64,000 nucleotides of DNA, from the NCBI RefSeq assembly GCF_021391495.1, contig NZ_CP090063.1, forward strand, positions 5,270,001 through 5,334,000. The letters are read 5' to 3'. Positions 10,216-19,666 of this stretch are shown in pieces (position 1 is the stretch's first letter; every line of letters begins with the position of its first letter). The notes under the pieces were generated by a model. The model was not told where the DNA came from, searched no databases, and saw nothing but the letters and a program-made list of their open reading frames with translations. The position numbers were made by a program, and so were the translations under genes. The DNA comes from Amycolatopsis acidiphila. GTDB lineage: Bacteria; Actinomycetota; Actinomycetes; Mycobacteriales; Pseudonocardiaceae.

Positions 10216-10401
10216 TCAGCGCCCCTGCCCGTCCCCGGGCACGCGCCGGCACCGCCGGTCCGCCGGCGACCCGTCGTCCTCGTGCACCGGTTCGTACCGG
10301 CCGGCGGTCACCCGGGGCCGCGACTCGGTGATGACCTTGACGGCCACGGGTGCGGCACAGCGCAGGCAGGGGTCTTCGCGCTCCTCGAACACGACGGCCA
10401 C
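10216..10401 (-). CDS. Small CxxC protein, hypothetical
   Basis: A 61-residue protein starting at a GTG preceded by an excellent GGAGGTG. It has one CLRC pair at residues 12-15, an acidic Glu/Asp content at the N-terminus and a basic tail. The strong ribosome binding site supports a real gene. It runs convergently into the pucR 3' end. No function can be assigned; a single CxxC could bind metal only as a dimer. Confidence 0.55.
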   Translation of the reverse strand: MAVVFEEREDPCLRCAAPVAVKVITESRPRVTAGRYEPVHEDDGSPADRRCRRVPGDGQGR

Positions 10402-10569
10402 AATTCACCTCCCCGTGCTTCGCCGACTCTCAGTGAAAGCGCCCGCCGCCCCCCGGGGCTATCCGGGGGCGGCAGCGGTGTTGTCCACTTTCGGCCCCGA
10501 CCCCACGAGATGCCCCGGCCCGCGGCGCGGGTGAGACTGGCACGGACAGCGGGAAGCGGGGAGGTTGCC

Positions 10570-11550
10570 GTGCACAGGGGACGCACCACTCTGGCGACCA
10601 CGGACGTGGGCCACGCCGAGGAGACCCTCACCGAGCTCTACCTGCCGCTGCGCCTGTTGCCGTTGCGGCCGCGCACGACGCTGGACGTGGGGCTCGACGT
10701 CGTCGCGCTCGGCAGCGTCACGATCGGTCACCTCGGCTTCGGCAGCGACATCCGGATCCTCACCGCGGAGGTCCTGAACTACCACGTCGACATCCCGGTC
10801 GCCGGCCGGTCACGCTCGCGTTCGGGCTCACGGGACGAGGTGTTCAGCGACCCGGGCACAGCCGCGGTGTTCATGCCCGCGGCGCCGGCCGACCTGTCCT
10901 GGACGGACGGGGCCCGGCAGATCTGCGTCATGCTCGACGCCACCGAGGTCGAGCATGAGCTGAGCACGCTCCTGGGCCAGCACCTGCGCGAACCGCTGTC
11001 CTTCGCGAACAAGATGGACCTGAGTGGTCCCGGCGGGCGCGCGTGGGTCCACGCCCTGGAGCTGGTAGCCCACCACGCGTGGCACGAGACCGGGCTGCTG
11101 AGCCACCGGCTCGCCGTGCGGCGACTCGAACAGGTCATCCTCGACGGACTGCTCACGGCCCAGCCGCACAACTACAGCGAACAGCTGCGCGAGGACCGGC
11201 GCTCCCCGGGGCTCGCGGCGGTGCGGCAGGCGATCGAGTTGACCGAGGAGCGCCCGGACCACCCGTGGACGCCCGGGGAGCTCGCCGCGGCGGTGTCGGT
11301 CAGCGCGCGCACACTGAGCAGCGGGTTCCGCAAGGAGACCGGGATGACACCGCTGAGCTACCTGAAGGCGGTCCGGCTGCACCGGGTGCACCGCGAGCTG
11401 ATCGCCGCCGACCGCGCGGACACCACCGTCACCGAGGTCGCCCGGCGGTGGGGCTTCGTACACCTGGGCCGGTTCGCCGCGGACTACCGCAGGCGGTATC
11501 TCGAGTCGCCGTCGGAGACGCTGCGCTCGGCCGCCCGCCGTCCGTCGTGA
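10570..11550 (+). CDS. AraC-family transcriptional regulator (AraC_binding_2)
   Basis: A 326-residue regulator starting at GTG 10570 with GGGGAGG seven bases upstream. The N-terminal cupin-like AraC_binding_2 domain (about 15-200) is followed by a two-HTH AraC domain (about 220-320), with the ARRWGFVHLGRFAADYRRRY signature of the second helix-turn-helix. It sits between the two PucR paralogs and upstream of the MFS gene, for which it is the obvious candidate regulator. A hairpin terminator follows its stop. Confidence 0.88.
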   Translation: MHRGRTTLATTDVGHAEETLTELYLPLRLLPLRPRTTLDVGLDVVALGSVTIGHLGFGSDIRILTAEVLNYHVDIPVAGRSRSRSGSRDEVFSDPGTAAVFMPAAPADLSWTDGARQICVMLDATEVEHELSTLLGQHLREPLSFANKMDLSGPGGRAWVHALELVAHHAWHETGLLSHRLAVRRLEQVILDGLLTAQPHNYSEQLREDRRSPGLAAVRQAIELTEERPDHPWTPGELAAAVSVSARTLSSGFRKETGMTPLSYLKAVRLHRVHRELIAADRADTTVTEVARRWGFVHLGRFAADYRRRYLESPSETLRSAARRPS

Positions 11551-11556
11551 GACCCG

Positions 11557-11604
11557 GGATCCGGGGCCGGGCTTTCAGGAGGGCGCGGCTCCGGCCCCGG
11601 ATCC
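11557..11604 (+). terminator. Inverted-repeat terminator after araC
   Basis: A perfect 14-base stem (11557-11570 with 11591-11604, core GATCCGGGGCCGG) and a 20-base loop begin 6 bases after the AraC stop. There is no T-tract, as is usual for high-GC actinobacterial terminators. The rest of 11605-11889 shows no credible gene. Confidence 0.6.
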
Positions 11605-11889
11605 GGCTGCGACACCGGCGCCCGCTGGTTCAGTCGGGAAGGGAGCGGGCGCCGGCCCCCGAGAGGTCGCAGTCTCCACTGTTGCCTGGGGTTGCTTGCC
11701 GGACTTCACAGTCTGCCAGCCCCGCCCGCCCCGCGCCCATGCCACCGCCGATCGAATTGCGGGCGCCCGATCCACCCCACCAGAGCGAGACGCTGCGCCA
11801 CTTGTCCATTAGGGACGGTCGGGTCGTACGCGCATAGCGGCCGCGCCGGCGGGTAGCCACCAGGACGCGGTGGCGAAAGGAGGCCCGCG

Positions 11890-13515
11890 ATGGCATCCTC
11901 GAGGCGCGGCGGCGCGGAGCGGCTGATGGGCCGCCCGCTGCGGGTGCGGGCGTTCCGGCGGCTGTGGACGGCGCAGTTCGTCGCGAACATCGGCACCTGG
12001 ACCCAGACCGTCGGCGCGCAGTGGCTCATGGGCGACCTGGGCGGCTCCGCGCTCGAGATCGCGCTGATCCAGACCGCGACGACCCTGCCGGTGTTCCTGC
12101 TCGTCGTGCCCGCGGGCGCGCTGGGCGATGTCGTCGACCGCCGTCGCCAGCTGCTGGCCGGCCAGTCGCTCATGCTCGCCGGAGCGGGCCTGCTCAGCCT
12201 GATGGCCGCGCTGCACCACGTCTCCCCCGGCTCGCTGCTCGCGCTCACCGCGCTGATGGCGGTCGGCCAGGGCATCAGCGTGCCGGTCTTCCAGGCCATC
12301 CAACCCGAGTTGGTGGGGCCGGAGCTGATCCCGCAGGCCGCGCTGCTCAACAGCGCCAACGCCAACGTCGCGCGCGCGGTCGGCCCGGCACTGGGCGGGT
12401 TGCTCATCGCGGCGCTCGGGCCCGAAGCCACCTTCGCGCTCAACGCGGTCTCGTTCGTCGGCGTGCTGTTCGTGCTGGCGACCTGGCGCCGCGAGCGCGC
12501 CGACCGGCCCCTTGGCGCCGAGCGGGTGCCGGCGGCGATCCGCGCCGGCGCCCGCTACATCCGCAGCGCACCGGCGTTCACCTCGGTGCTGGTGCGCACC
12601 GCGTTGTTCATGGCCTTCGCCAGCGCGCTGTGGTCGTTGCTGCCGGCCGTCGCACGGGGACCGCTCGGCCTCGGCGCCGGCGGTTACGGGCTGCTGCTCG
12701 GGTGCATCGGCGCCGGGGCGATCGCCGGTGCCGCCCTGATGTCGGTGCTGCGCACGCTGATCCGCACCGAGCTGCTGGTCACCGGCGGGATGGTCATGTT
12801 CGCCCTGACGACGGCGACGACCGGGTTCGTACGCTCGGTGCCGGCTGTGGTCGTGGCGCTGCTGCTGACCGGGCTGGCCTGGGTCGCCGTGCTGTCCACC
12901 CTCAACTCCTCGGCACAGCTGCTGCTGCCCGGGTGGACGCGGGCGCGCGCGCTGGCCTACTACCAGCTCGCGTTCATGGGCGGACAGGCGCTGGGCGCGG
13001 TCGGCTGGGGCGTGCTGGCCGATCTCACCGGCCTGACGGCCGCGGTCGTCACGTCCGGGCTCGGCCTGCTCGCCGTGACCGCGCTCGCCACGTGGCGGAT
13101 GCCGCTTCCCGACTCACGCCACGACATGGCCTGGTCCGGGCACTGGCCCGAACCGCCCGCGGTCGACGCCGGGCCCGGGCCGGTCCTGGTCACCGTGGAA
13201 TGGCGGGTCCAGCCCACCCGCACGGGGGAGTTCCTGCGGGCGATGCGGCTGGTCGGCCGGTCCCGGCGGCGCACCGGCGCGACCCTGTGGGGCCTGTTCC
13301 AGGACCTGGAGGAGCCCACGGTGTTCCTGGAGAACTTCACGGTCGCAACCTGGACCGAGCACCTTCGCCAGCACTTCGAGCGCGGGACGGAGTTCGACCG
13401 CGAGCACGACGAGCGCGCCCGCGCCTGCACGATCGACGGCGAGCCGCCGCGCGTGCGGCACTACGGCTGGGCTGCTCCGGCACGCCCGGGACGGCACGTG
13501 CTCGGCCACCGGTGA
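11890..13515 (+). CDS. MFS exporter with C-terminal ABM-like domain
   Basis: A 541-residue MFS_3/EntS-type transporter. About 11-12 hydrophobic segments span residues 20-415, starting with FRRLWTAQFVANIGTWTQ, and the loop motif GALGDVVDRRR after TM2 is the MFS motif A. Residues about 425-525 are soluble, with VLVTVEWRVQ at the start and VFLENFTVATWTEHLRQH near the end, which resembles a dimeric alpha-beta barrel (antibiotic-biosynthesis-monooxygenase-like) appendage known in this MFS subfamily. The ATG has AAAGGAGG at ideal spacing. The substrate is unknown; drug or siderophore efflux is the usual family role. Confidence 0.88.
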   Translation: MASSRRGGAERLMGRPLRVRAFRRLWTAQFVANIGTWTQTVGAQWLMGDLGGSALEIALIQTATTLPVFLLVVPAGALGDVVDRRRQLLAGQSLMLAGAGLLSLMAALHHVSPGSLLALTALMAVGQGISVPVFQAIQPELVGPELIPQAALLNSANANVARAVGPALGGLLIAALGPEATFALNAVSFVGVLFVLATWRRERADRPLGAERVPAAIRAGARYIRSAPAFTSVLVRTALFMAFASALWSLLPAVARGPLGLGAGGYGLLLGCIGAGAIAGAALMSVLRTLIRTELLVTGGMVMFALTTATTGFVRSVPAVVVALLLTGLAWVAVLSTLNSSAQLLLPGWTRARALAYYQLAFMGGQALGAVGWGVLADLTGLTAAVVTSGLGLLAVTALATWRMPLPDSRHDMAWSGHWPEPPAVDAGPGPVLVTVEWRVQPTRTGEFLRAMRLVGRSRRRTGATLWGLFQDLEEPTVFLENFTVATWTEHLRQHFERGTEFDREHDERARACTIDGEPPRVRHYGWAAPARPGRHVLGHR

Positions 13516-13713
13516 CGGTTTCGGCGCCCTGTCGACGAGGGAGAACGCCGTGACCAGGTGCGGGACCGGATCGGCGTCCGGTGACACGGGTTCTTCGCCC
13601 TGCGCAGACGAATTCCGCGCTGGGATTCGCCCGCCCGCACCGACGCACCGGCGTGGAACGGGCGGCGAGAATGGTGCACGCGAAAGCCGGTCGACAAAGC
13701 CGAGGCCGCCGCG

Positions 13714-13741
13714 AAAGGGCCGGCGGGACCCGCAGTCCTTT
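13714..13741. terminator. Candidate bidirectional terminator
   Basis: An imperfect hairpin with AAAGG/CCTTT at the base and GCGGG/CCCGC at the tip, between the convergent MFS gene and the second PucR gene. It could stop transcription from both sides. Nothing else is evident in 13516-13782. Confidence 0.4.
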
Positions 13742-13782
13742 CCAACCACACGCCCCAGCGGGGTCCGCCGGCTTCACCGGCG

Positions 13783-15468
13783 TCAAGGTTCTCCGATCTC
13801 CGTGTCCTTCCCGCGCAGCACCTGCCAGGCGCGCGCGGCCACGTGCAGGTTGAGCCGCGTGTCGACGTCGGCGAGGTCCAGCGCGGCGATGCTGCGGATA
13901 CGGGCCAGCCGGTAGCGCAGCGTGCTCCGGTGGATCATCAGCGCCGCGGCGGCCTGGTCGTAGTTGCCGCCGCACTCCAGGTACTGGAACAGGGTCAGCA
14001 CCAGTTCGGACCCGCGTTTGCGGTCGTAGTCGAGCAGCTTCCCGAGCCATTCGCGGACGAAGGACTCGACCTCTTCACGGTTCTCCGCCGTGCTCAGGAT
14101 CCGGTAGACGCCGAGCTGGTCGAAGGTGGTCGCGCCGTCGGGCGAGGCCGACTCGAGCCGGATGTTGAGCGCCTGCAGCGCTTCGGCGTGGGAACGCGGG
14201 ATGTCGGCGGGCGCCGCGCACCGCCCGCCGACGCCGATCGCGCCGGTCCGGCTGCCCAGCAGGGTCGCCATCCCCTCGTACAGGGCAGGGCCGTCCACTT
14301 CGCCGTCGACCAGCAGGACGAGTGCGCCGGCGTGCCTGGACTTCAGGATCTGGCGCTGCCAGCCGCCGAGCACCCGCTCCGCCGCGTGGGCGATGGCCTC
14401 CACCCCGCGGCGATGCCGCCAGCGCACGATCACCACGTGGTGCCGTCCGTGCAGGTCGTGCCCGACCACCGCCGCGCGGGCGTAGGCGCTCTCGTCGTCG
14501 GTGCCTGCGATGAGATCGTCCATCAGGTCGCGCCGGACGCGCAGCTCGACCTCGGCGAGGCTGCGCCGGTGGGCCAGTTCGAGCGCGAGCACGGTCGTGG
14601 CGTACTCGACGACGAACAGCTCGTGCTCGCCCGCGACCTGGCCGGGATCGACGAGCATCAGCATCCCCAGCACCTCGGTGCGCGGGCGGACCACCGACAG
14701 CACCCAGCCGTCCTCGTGCAGCGGCCGCCCGTGCACGACGGCACGCTCCTTCAGCCTGCTGTACCGACGCTCACCCGGTTTCGGCAGCTCGCCTTCCCCT
14801 GTCCACACCATCAGGTGACCGAATGGGTCCTCGATGGCGACGGGCAGGTTCGTCAGCTCGTGCACCGCGTGCGCTATCCCGGTGACCCCCGCACCCGAAA
14901 CCGAGATCCGGTTGAGGACCTCGTGCACGGCGCGTTGCCGCTCCAGGCGCCGGACGGACTCGGTCAGCTCCTCGTTGAAGCGGCTCAGCGCGAGCACGTT
15001 CTCGCGCTCCCGCTCGTGGAGCGAGACACTCGCGAGCGCGGCGGCGGTCTGCTGGCTGAGCACCTGCAGCAGGAACCGGTCCTCCGGGGACGGTTCCCGG
15101 TCCCCGCGCACCACCAGATAGCCCTCGATCACCTTCTTGCTGTTCATCGGGAACGCCCACAGCCAGCCGTCGTCGCCCGCTTTCAGCGCACCGCCGGTGG
15201 GACCGAGCGCGCCCACCCCCGCGTCGAGGTCCGGCTCGGTTCCGCCTTCGGGGAGCCGCGGCGTCAGCTCGTCGCCCGATCTCAAGTAGACGGCCTCGAG
15301 CCGGCAGGGCGCGAACGAAGGGAGCGAGCTCCGCATCAGCCCCAGGATCTCCTCCTCGTCGCGCCCGTCGAACATCATGGTGGACACGACGAACAGACCG
15401 TAGAAATTCGACACTGGTGCTCGCCGGCCTTCCCGCGGATCTCCTGCGGGGCCGGGGGAATAGCGCAT
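13783..15468 (-). CDS. PucR-family transcriptional regulator, paralog
   Basis: A 561-residue paralog of the regulator at 8529-10208. It shares the same domain order and near-identical stretches such as the DDESAYARAA block and the C-terminal GGNYDQAAAALMIHRSTLRY helix-turn-helix. The start at 15468 has AAGGAGG 6 bases upstream; the extra residues further upstream are unlikely to be translated. Its ligand is unknown. It is divergent from the DUF2267 gene at 15681, so it may control that gene or the MFS/AraC genes between the two paralogs. Confidence 0.9.
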   Translation of the reverse strand: MRYSPGPAGDPREGRRAPVSNFYGLFVVSTMMFDGRDEEEILGLMRSSLPSFAPCRLEAVYLRSGDELTPRLPEGGTEPDLDAGVGALGPTGGALKAGDDGWLWAFPMNSKKVIEGYLVVRGDREPSPEDRFLLQVLSQQTAAALASVSLHERERENVLALSRFNEELTESVRRLERQRAVHEVLNRISVSGAGVTGIAHAVHELTNLPVAIEDPFGHLMVWTGEGELPKPGERRYSRLKERAVVHGRPLHEDGWVLSVVRPRTEVLGMLMLVDPGQVAGEHELFVVEYATTVLALELAHRRSLAEVELRVRRDLMDDLIAGTDDESAYARAAVVGHDLHGRHHVVIVRWRHRRGVEAIAHAAERVLGGWQRQILKSRHAGALVLLVDGEVDGPALYEGMATLLGSRTGAIGVGGRCAAPADIPRSHAEALQALNIRLESASPDGATTFDQLGVYRILSTAENREEVESFVREWLGKLLDYDRKRGSELVLTLFQYLECGGNYDQAAAALMIHRSTLRYRLARIRSIAALDLADVDTRLNLHVAARAWQVLRGKDTEIGEP

Positions 15469-15680
15469 TCGGCCTCCTTCGCAGGGTTTGCGATACCCGG
15501 TTTGCCACCGGGCGAACATGAATGTGCCACCGGATCACCCTCGCCCCCGGGTGACCAACGCGCAAGACGAATTCGGGCCCGGCAGGCGAATACGCGAGCC
15601 GGATCGCATTGACACCCTGAAGCCGAGCGGAAATCAGGAAAAAGGAATCGTCACTTTCGGGGCGGCCGCAGGAGGAGTTC

Positions 15681-16403
15681 GTGAAGTACCAGGACCTCGT
15701 CGAGTCCGTGCGGGACACTGCCGCGCTCACCGATGCGGAGCAGGCGCGGGCCAGCGTTGCAGCCGTCCTCGCCACCGTGGCGCGGTGCCTGCCCTCCGCC
15801 GACCGGCACCTGCTGGCCGAGCACCTGCCGGGCTCGCTGGTGCCCGCCGCCGCGATCCCCGGCCCGCCCGAGGTCCGCGACGGCACACGACTGGTGGCGG
15901 AGATCGGCAGGCGGCTGCACACCAGCCCCGAGCGGGCCCGCTACCGGGCCCAGGCCGTCCTCGCCGCGCTGCGCGACGGCGAGCCCCGGCTCGTCGACCT
16001 GCTGTGCGCACGGCTGAACTCGGACGTCCTCGACACGCTCATGCCTCCGGCGGACCCGCCGTGGATGGTGACGAGCGTGCTTCCCGGGATGCCCGTGCCG
16101 CTCTCCGACGAGGAGGTCCGCCGCGCGCTGTGCCGCCTCACCGGCTGGACCGGCGACCGCAGTGCGATCTCGCGCACGGTCGCACTTCCCGCGGACCGGC
16201 ACACCCCGCTGGTCAACCGCGTGCAGCGCGAGGCGCGGGAGTTGAACGACCACGCCCACGTCGAGCGCGAGGACGCGACGGTGACCTTCACCCTGACCAC
16301 CGGCCGCCCCGGCAAGGTGACCGACCGCGACGTGCGCCTCGCGGTCCGTATCGATGAGGCCGTCGCCGAGGTCGGATCCGGTGGGCGGCCGGGGCCGGGC
16401 TAG
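15681..16403 (+). CDS. DUF2267 domain fused to pterin-dehydratase-like domain
   Basis: A 240-residue two-domain protein. The N-terminal DUF2267 region covers about residues 1-125 (helical, with the ARYRAQAVLAALRD element). The C-terminal part (about 145-232) matches pterin-4a-carbinolamine dehydratase, ending in VTDRDVRLAVRIDE as those enzymes do. The catalytic His-His-Pro region reads NDHAHVE, and the Thr-Thr-His motif reads TTG. One catalytic His and the distal His are therefore missing, so it is probably a binding or regulatory version. AGGAG precedes the ATG. Function is unknown. Confidence 0.75.
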   Translation: MKYQDLVESVRDTAALTDAEQARASVAAVLATVARCLPSADRHLLAEHLPGSLVPAAAIPGPPEVRDGTRLVAEIGRRLHTSPERARYRAQAVLAALRDGEPRLVDLLCARLNSDVLDTLMPPADPPWMVTSVLPGMPVPLSDEEVRRALCRLTGWTGDRSAISRTVALPADRHTPLVNRVQREARELNDHAHVEREDATVTFTLTTGRPGKVTDRDVRLAVRIDEAVAEVGSGGRPGPG

Positions 16404-16407
16404 CCGG

Positions 16408-17514
16408 TCAGGCAGCCTCCTGCTCCGCCGAGCCCGTCTCCTCGTCCCGGCGGCGGCGGGCACGCCGTTCCTGCTCCCGTTTGCTGTAGGTGGCCTCGCG
16501 GACGGCGTCCTCGCTCTCCAGGCTCGAACCGAGGGCGCCCCCGATGGTGCCCATCGAGCTGGCCAGCCACGCCAGCATCAGGTAGTCGCCGAAGCCGGCG
16601 GGATGACCGAGCGTCTTCGCCAGGTAGGGACCGGAGATGACGGCGAGCGCGGCGAGGACGACGACCGCGAACAGCAGGGCGTACATGCACGCCACGCCGA
16701 CGGACAGGGTCGCCACGGTGGAGGCGTTGTACAGCACGTTTTCGCCGCGCGGCTGACGGCGGCGGCGTTCCCACAGGTCGTTGTGGGCGATGAGCCACAC
16801 GACCATCGCCGCGATCGCGAACAGGTTGATCACCGCGAGCCTGGTCGGGCTCAGCGCGTCCGACATCGCCCAGATGCTGCCGTAGAACACGCCGAACGCG
16901 GCGGTCGCCGCCGCGGCGGCGAGTGCGCGGGACAGGCTCGGCACCAGCCGCCACGGCCGGTTGTCGCGCACCATGCCGAACAGCAGGCGCAGTTGCCCGC
17001 GCAGCCCGACCAGCGCAAGCGAGGAGTCGATGCCGTCCTCGGGGCTGTCGACGAGCCGGACGGGCGCGATCGGCCCGGCGGCGGGGGTGTGGATGACGTG
17101 CTCAGGCAGGACGGTCCCGCGGCCGAGCTCGCCCGCGAGGTGGAGCAGGGTCTTGCGCAGCTGGGCACGCAGCCGGATCCCGCCGATCGCGGGCAGCGAG
17201 GCCAGCGCTACGCCGTGTGTCCGGCTCAGGTCGGCGATCACGGGTCTGACTCCGGCGTGGCGGGGCAGGTCCGTCACGCACACCATCAGGTCGCACTCGC
17301 GACGCTGCCGTTCCCGCCGGGCGAGCTCGACGATCGGGATGTTGCCGTCCTCGTCGAGGACCAGCGGCTCACAGCGCAGGCGGACCTGCCATGCGACACC
17401 GTCGCTGACGTGCTCGCGCAGCGCGTCCGGTAGCTCCTCCACCAGGTCCCGGGCCACCTCGGCAGGCAGGCCTGGGTCCGCGAGCAGGCCGACGGTGACC
17501 GTTGCCTTCCTCAT
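16408..17514 (-). CDS. Hypothetical integral membrane protein
   Basis: A 368-residue protein. Residues 1-170 are a soluble alpha/beta domain with an LLADPGLPAEVARDLVEELP start and an MVCVTDLPRHAGVRP strand. About four hydrophobic segments follow (about 200-225, 230-250, 275-300, 315-345), then a very basic, Arg/Glu-rich C-terminus. Start 17514 was chosen where homology-like structure begins; its ribosome binding site is weak. It converges on the DUF2267 gene with a 4-base gap. I do not recognise a named family; it resembles conserved actinobacterial membrane proteins of unknown function. Confidence 0.7.
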   Translation of the reverse strand: MRKATVTVGLLADPGLPAEVARDLVEELPDALREHVSDGVAWQVRLRCEPLVLDEDGNIPIVELARRERQRRECDLMVCVTDLPRHAGVRPVIADLSRTHGVALASLPAIGGIRLRAQLRKTLLHLAGELGRGTVLPEHVIHTPAAGPIAPVRLVDSPEDGIDSSLALVGLRGQLRLLFGMVRDNRPWRLVPSLSRALAAAAATAAFGVFYGSIWAMSDALSPTRLAVINLFAIAAMVVWLIAHNDLWERRRRQPRGENVLYNASTVATLSVGVACMYALLFAVVVLAALAVISGPYLAKTLGHPAGFGDYLMLAWLASSMGTIGGALGSSLESEDAVREATYSKREQERRARRRRDEETGSAEQEAA

Positions 17515-17648
17515 TCCGTGCCGGGTACCCGCTGCGGACCGGATCGAAAGCGACGTCCACGGTGGGCGATCCAGGACAGCCATCCGGGAAGCGACCCACG
17601 CGTGCCGCAAGGACGGTTCCGTGTCCTCCCTCGGGGTATTCGGGGGAC

Positions 17649-17765
17649 ATGGTCGACCAGGGCGAGCTGTCCACGCATTCCATGAGCCTCGACGACGGCC
17701 CGAAGGGCTACCGGATGTTCGAGGAGAAGGAGGACGGCTGCGTCTGCGCGGTCTTCCGGTCCTGA
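17649..17765 (+). pseudogene. Remnant: C-terminus of zinc-dependent alcohol dehydrogenase
   Basis: The open frame encodes a 38-residue tail with SMSLDDGPKGYRMFEEKEDG. This matches the conserved last 30 residues of glutathione-independent formaldehyde/alcohol dehydrogenases (pattern LDxAPxGYxxFxxKEDGCxxVVxKP). The rest of the dehydrogenase (about 350 residues) is absent and upstream sequence in all frames is unrelated. It is either a decayed gene end or, less likely, a real 38-residue peptide from the ATG at 17649. Confidence 0.55.
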
Positions 17766-17839
17766 CGAAGCGGCGGTGCGGCCCACCGGGCGTGCCGCAC
17801 CGCCGAGTTCCGGCCACGGCCGGAGGAGGAAGGCGTTTG

Positions 17840-19117
17840 ATGGTGTCCCTGCGGTTCCGCCATCGGCTGCGGGCCAGCCTGTGGATCACGCCGTTGCTGT
17901 GCGTACTGGCCTCGGTCGCGCTGTCGTTCGTGACCGTGGCGCTCGATCGGCAGTTCGGCGACCGGCTGATCCCCGTGCCGATCACGGGCTCACCGGACGC
18001 GGTGGCCAACATTCTCAGCACCATCGCCTCCGCGATGGTCACCCTGACCACGCTCGTGCTCACGGTGACGACGGTGGCCGTCCAGCTCGCGATGGGCCAG
18101 TTCTCGCCGCGCATCGTGCGGGCGTTGCTCCAGGACCGCAGCAGCCAGCTGGCCTACGGGCTGTTCGCCTCGACGTTCACCTTCGCGATCCTCGCGCTCC
18201 GCGAGGTCAACGCCGTGAACGAGGGCACGGTGCCCGGCCTGACCGTGTTGGTGGCCTACCTGCTGATGCTGGCCAGCATCGCCACGTTGTTCCTCTACAT
18301 CCACCACTCGGGGAACGCGCTGCGCGCCGCGGGCCTGATCGACCTGGTCGGGGACCATCTGAACGAGGAGCTGAACCGCAAGTACCCCGCCGCGGGGCCA
18401 CCGCTCGCCCGGCCCGATGTCGTGGTCTCGCCGGAAGCGGGGCTCGTGATCGACCTGGATCATCCCGCGCTGATCGCAGCGGCGTCCGAGGCCGGCTGCG
18501 CGGTGGAGATGGTCCCCCTGATGGGCGACTTCGTACCGGCAGGCGCGCCGCTGTTCCGCGTGCACGGCGACCCTGTCCGTCTCGACCACGCCCACGTCGC
18601 ACGGCTCGTCGTCCTCGCCGCGGAGCGGACCCACGGCGATGACCCGGCGTACGGCTTCCGCAAGCTGGTCGACATCGCCGAGCGTGGTCTCGCCCAACCG
18701 TTCACCGACCCCACCACCGCCGTGATGGTGATCGACCGCCTGCACGACTGCCTGCGGCAGCTCGCCATCCGCGACTTCCCCTCCGGCCGGCACTACGACG
18801 CCGGCGGCGAGGTCCGGCTCATCGAGCGCACCTTCAGCTGGGAGGGCTACGTCCGGCTCGCGTTCGACGAGCTCTGCCTCGCCGGAGCCGCCTCCCCCCA
18901 GGCATCGCGCCGGTTACGCGCCGCACTGGAGGACCTCCTGACGGTCGCACCACCGGAGCGGCACCCACCGCTGAAGCGGCAACTGGACGTGCTCGTCGCC
19001 GCCGTTCACCGCCGTTACGAGGACCCGCGCGACCGACGCGCAGCGCTGGTCGCAGATCAGCAGGGCATCGGCTCGGGCAGCGACCTCGCGGCGGACTCCG
19101 ACTTCCACGCAAGGTGA
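17840..19117 (+). CDS. DUF2254 membrane protein
   Basis: A 425-residue DUF2254 protein. Four hydrophobic segments lie in the first 160 residues (about 15-35, 60-85, 105-125, 133-155), followed by a large cytoplasmic domain of about 260 residues. The conserved TTVAVQLAMGQFSPRIVR block follows TM2 and is diagnostic of the family. GGAGGAGGAAGG precedes ATG 17840. Function is not known for the family; some members affect membrane or ion homeostasis. It appears monocistronic. Confidence 0.88.
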   Translation: MVSLRFRHRLRASLWITPLLCVLASVALSFVTVALDRQFGDRLIPVPITGSPDAVANILSTIASAMVTLTTLVLTVTTVAVQLAMGQFSPRIVRALLQDRSSQLAYGLFASTFTFAILALREVNAVNEGTVPGLTVLVAYLLMLASIATLFLYIHHSGNALRAAGLIDLVGDHLNEELNRKYPAAGPPLARPDVVVSPEAGLVIDLDHPALIAAASEAGCAVEMVPLMGDFVPAGAPLFRVHGDPVRLDHAHVARLVVLAAERTHGDDPAYGFRKLVDIAERGLAQPFTDPTTAVMVIDRLHDCLRQLAIRDFPSGRHYDAGGEVRLIERTFSWEGYVRLAFDELCLAGAASPQASRRLRAALEDLLTVAPPERHPPLKRQLDVLVAAVHRRYEDPRDRRAALVADQQGIGSGSDLAADSDFHAR

Positions 19118-19312
19118 CATGGGTGCCGGCGTTCGCTGCTCGCCCGGCCACTACCCGACAGCGATGGACGACCTGTACCGCCTGCTGCTCGCAGCCGCAC
19201 CATCAACAACCTTCCCGGCCCGGAACAGTGAAACCACTGTGGATTTGTCAAAGACCCGGCCGGGAGGCGCCGTGGGTGCGAATGTGCCAGCAGCTCGCGA
19301 GCCGTCTTCTTC

Positions 19313-19666
19313 ATGGACGTGATCTTGTACTCGTTCGTGCTTATCTGTGCTACCGGTCGCATGACGCATCGGGGGCCAGACCCTGCACTCACCGAGGTTG
19401 CCACCGAGTCGGTCGACATGGCCGAGATCATCGGCAAGCCTGAGTTTGCCGTCCGTGGTTGTCCGTTCCGTGACTTGAGTTCCGCAGTATTGGGCTTCGG
19501 GATCGAGCGTCAAAGTGCGCCACTCCTACTCGTTTCACCTTTGGTTTCACTTCTTCTTGGAATTCTCACCCTCTTTCACAACACTCAGATAGGGGCAGCT
19601 TCAGAGCACCTGCGGACGCACGTTGAGGAGCCGGCATCCAAGCTGATCAAGGGTTTCATGGGATGA
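19313..19666 (+). CDS. Hypothetical small membrane protein, atypical GC
   Basis: A 117-residue open frame in a stretch of visibly lower GC. It has one strong hydrophobic segment (about 68-86) and a C-terminal amphipathic helix. Its last codons overlap the next frame (ATGA at 19663), which suggests the pair is real and translationally coupled. The N-terminal part before about residue 36 may not be translated. No recognised family; it is probably foreign DNA next to the rearranged region. Confidence 0.35.
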   Translation: MDVILYSFVLICATGRMTHRGPDPALTEVATESVDMAEIIGKPEFAVRGCPFRDLSSAVLGFGIERQSAPLLLVSPLVSLLLGILTLFHNTQIGAASEHLRTHVEEPASKLIKGFMG

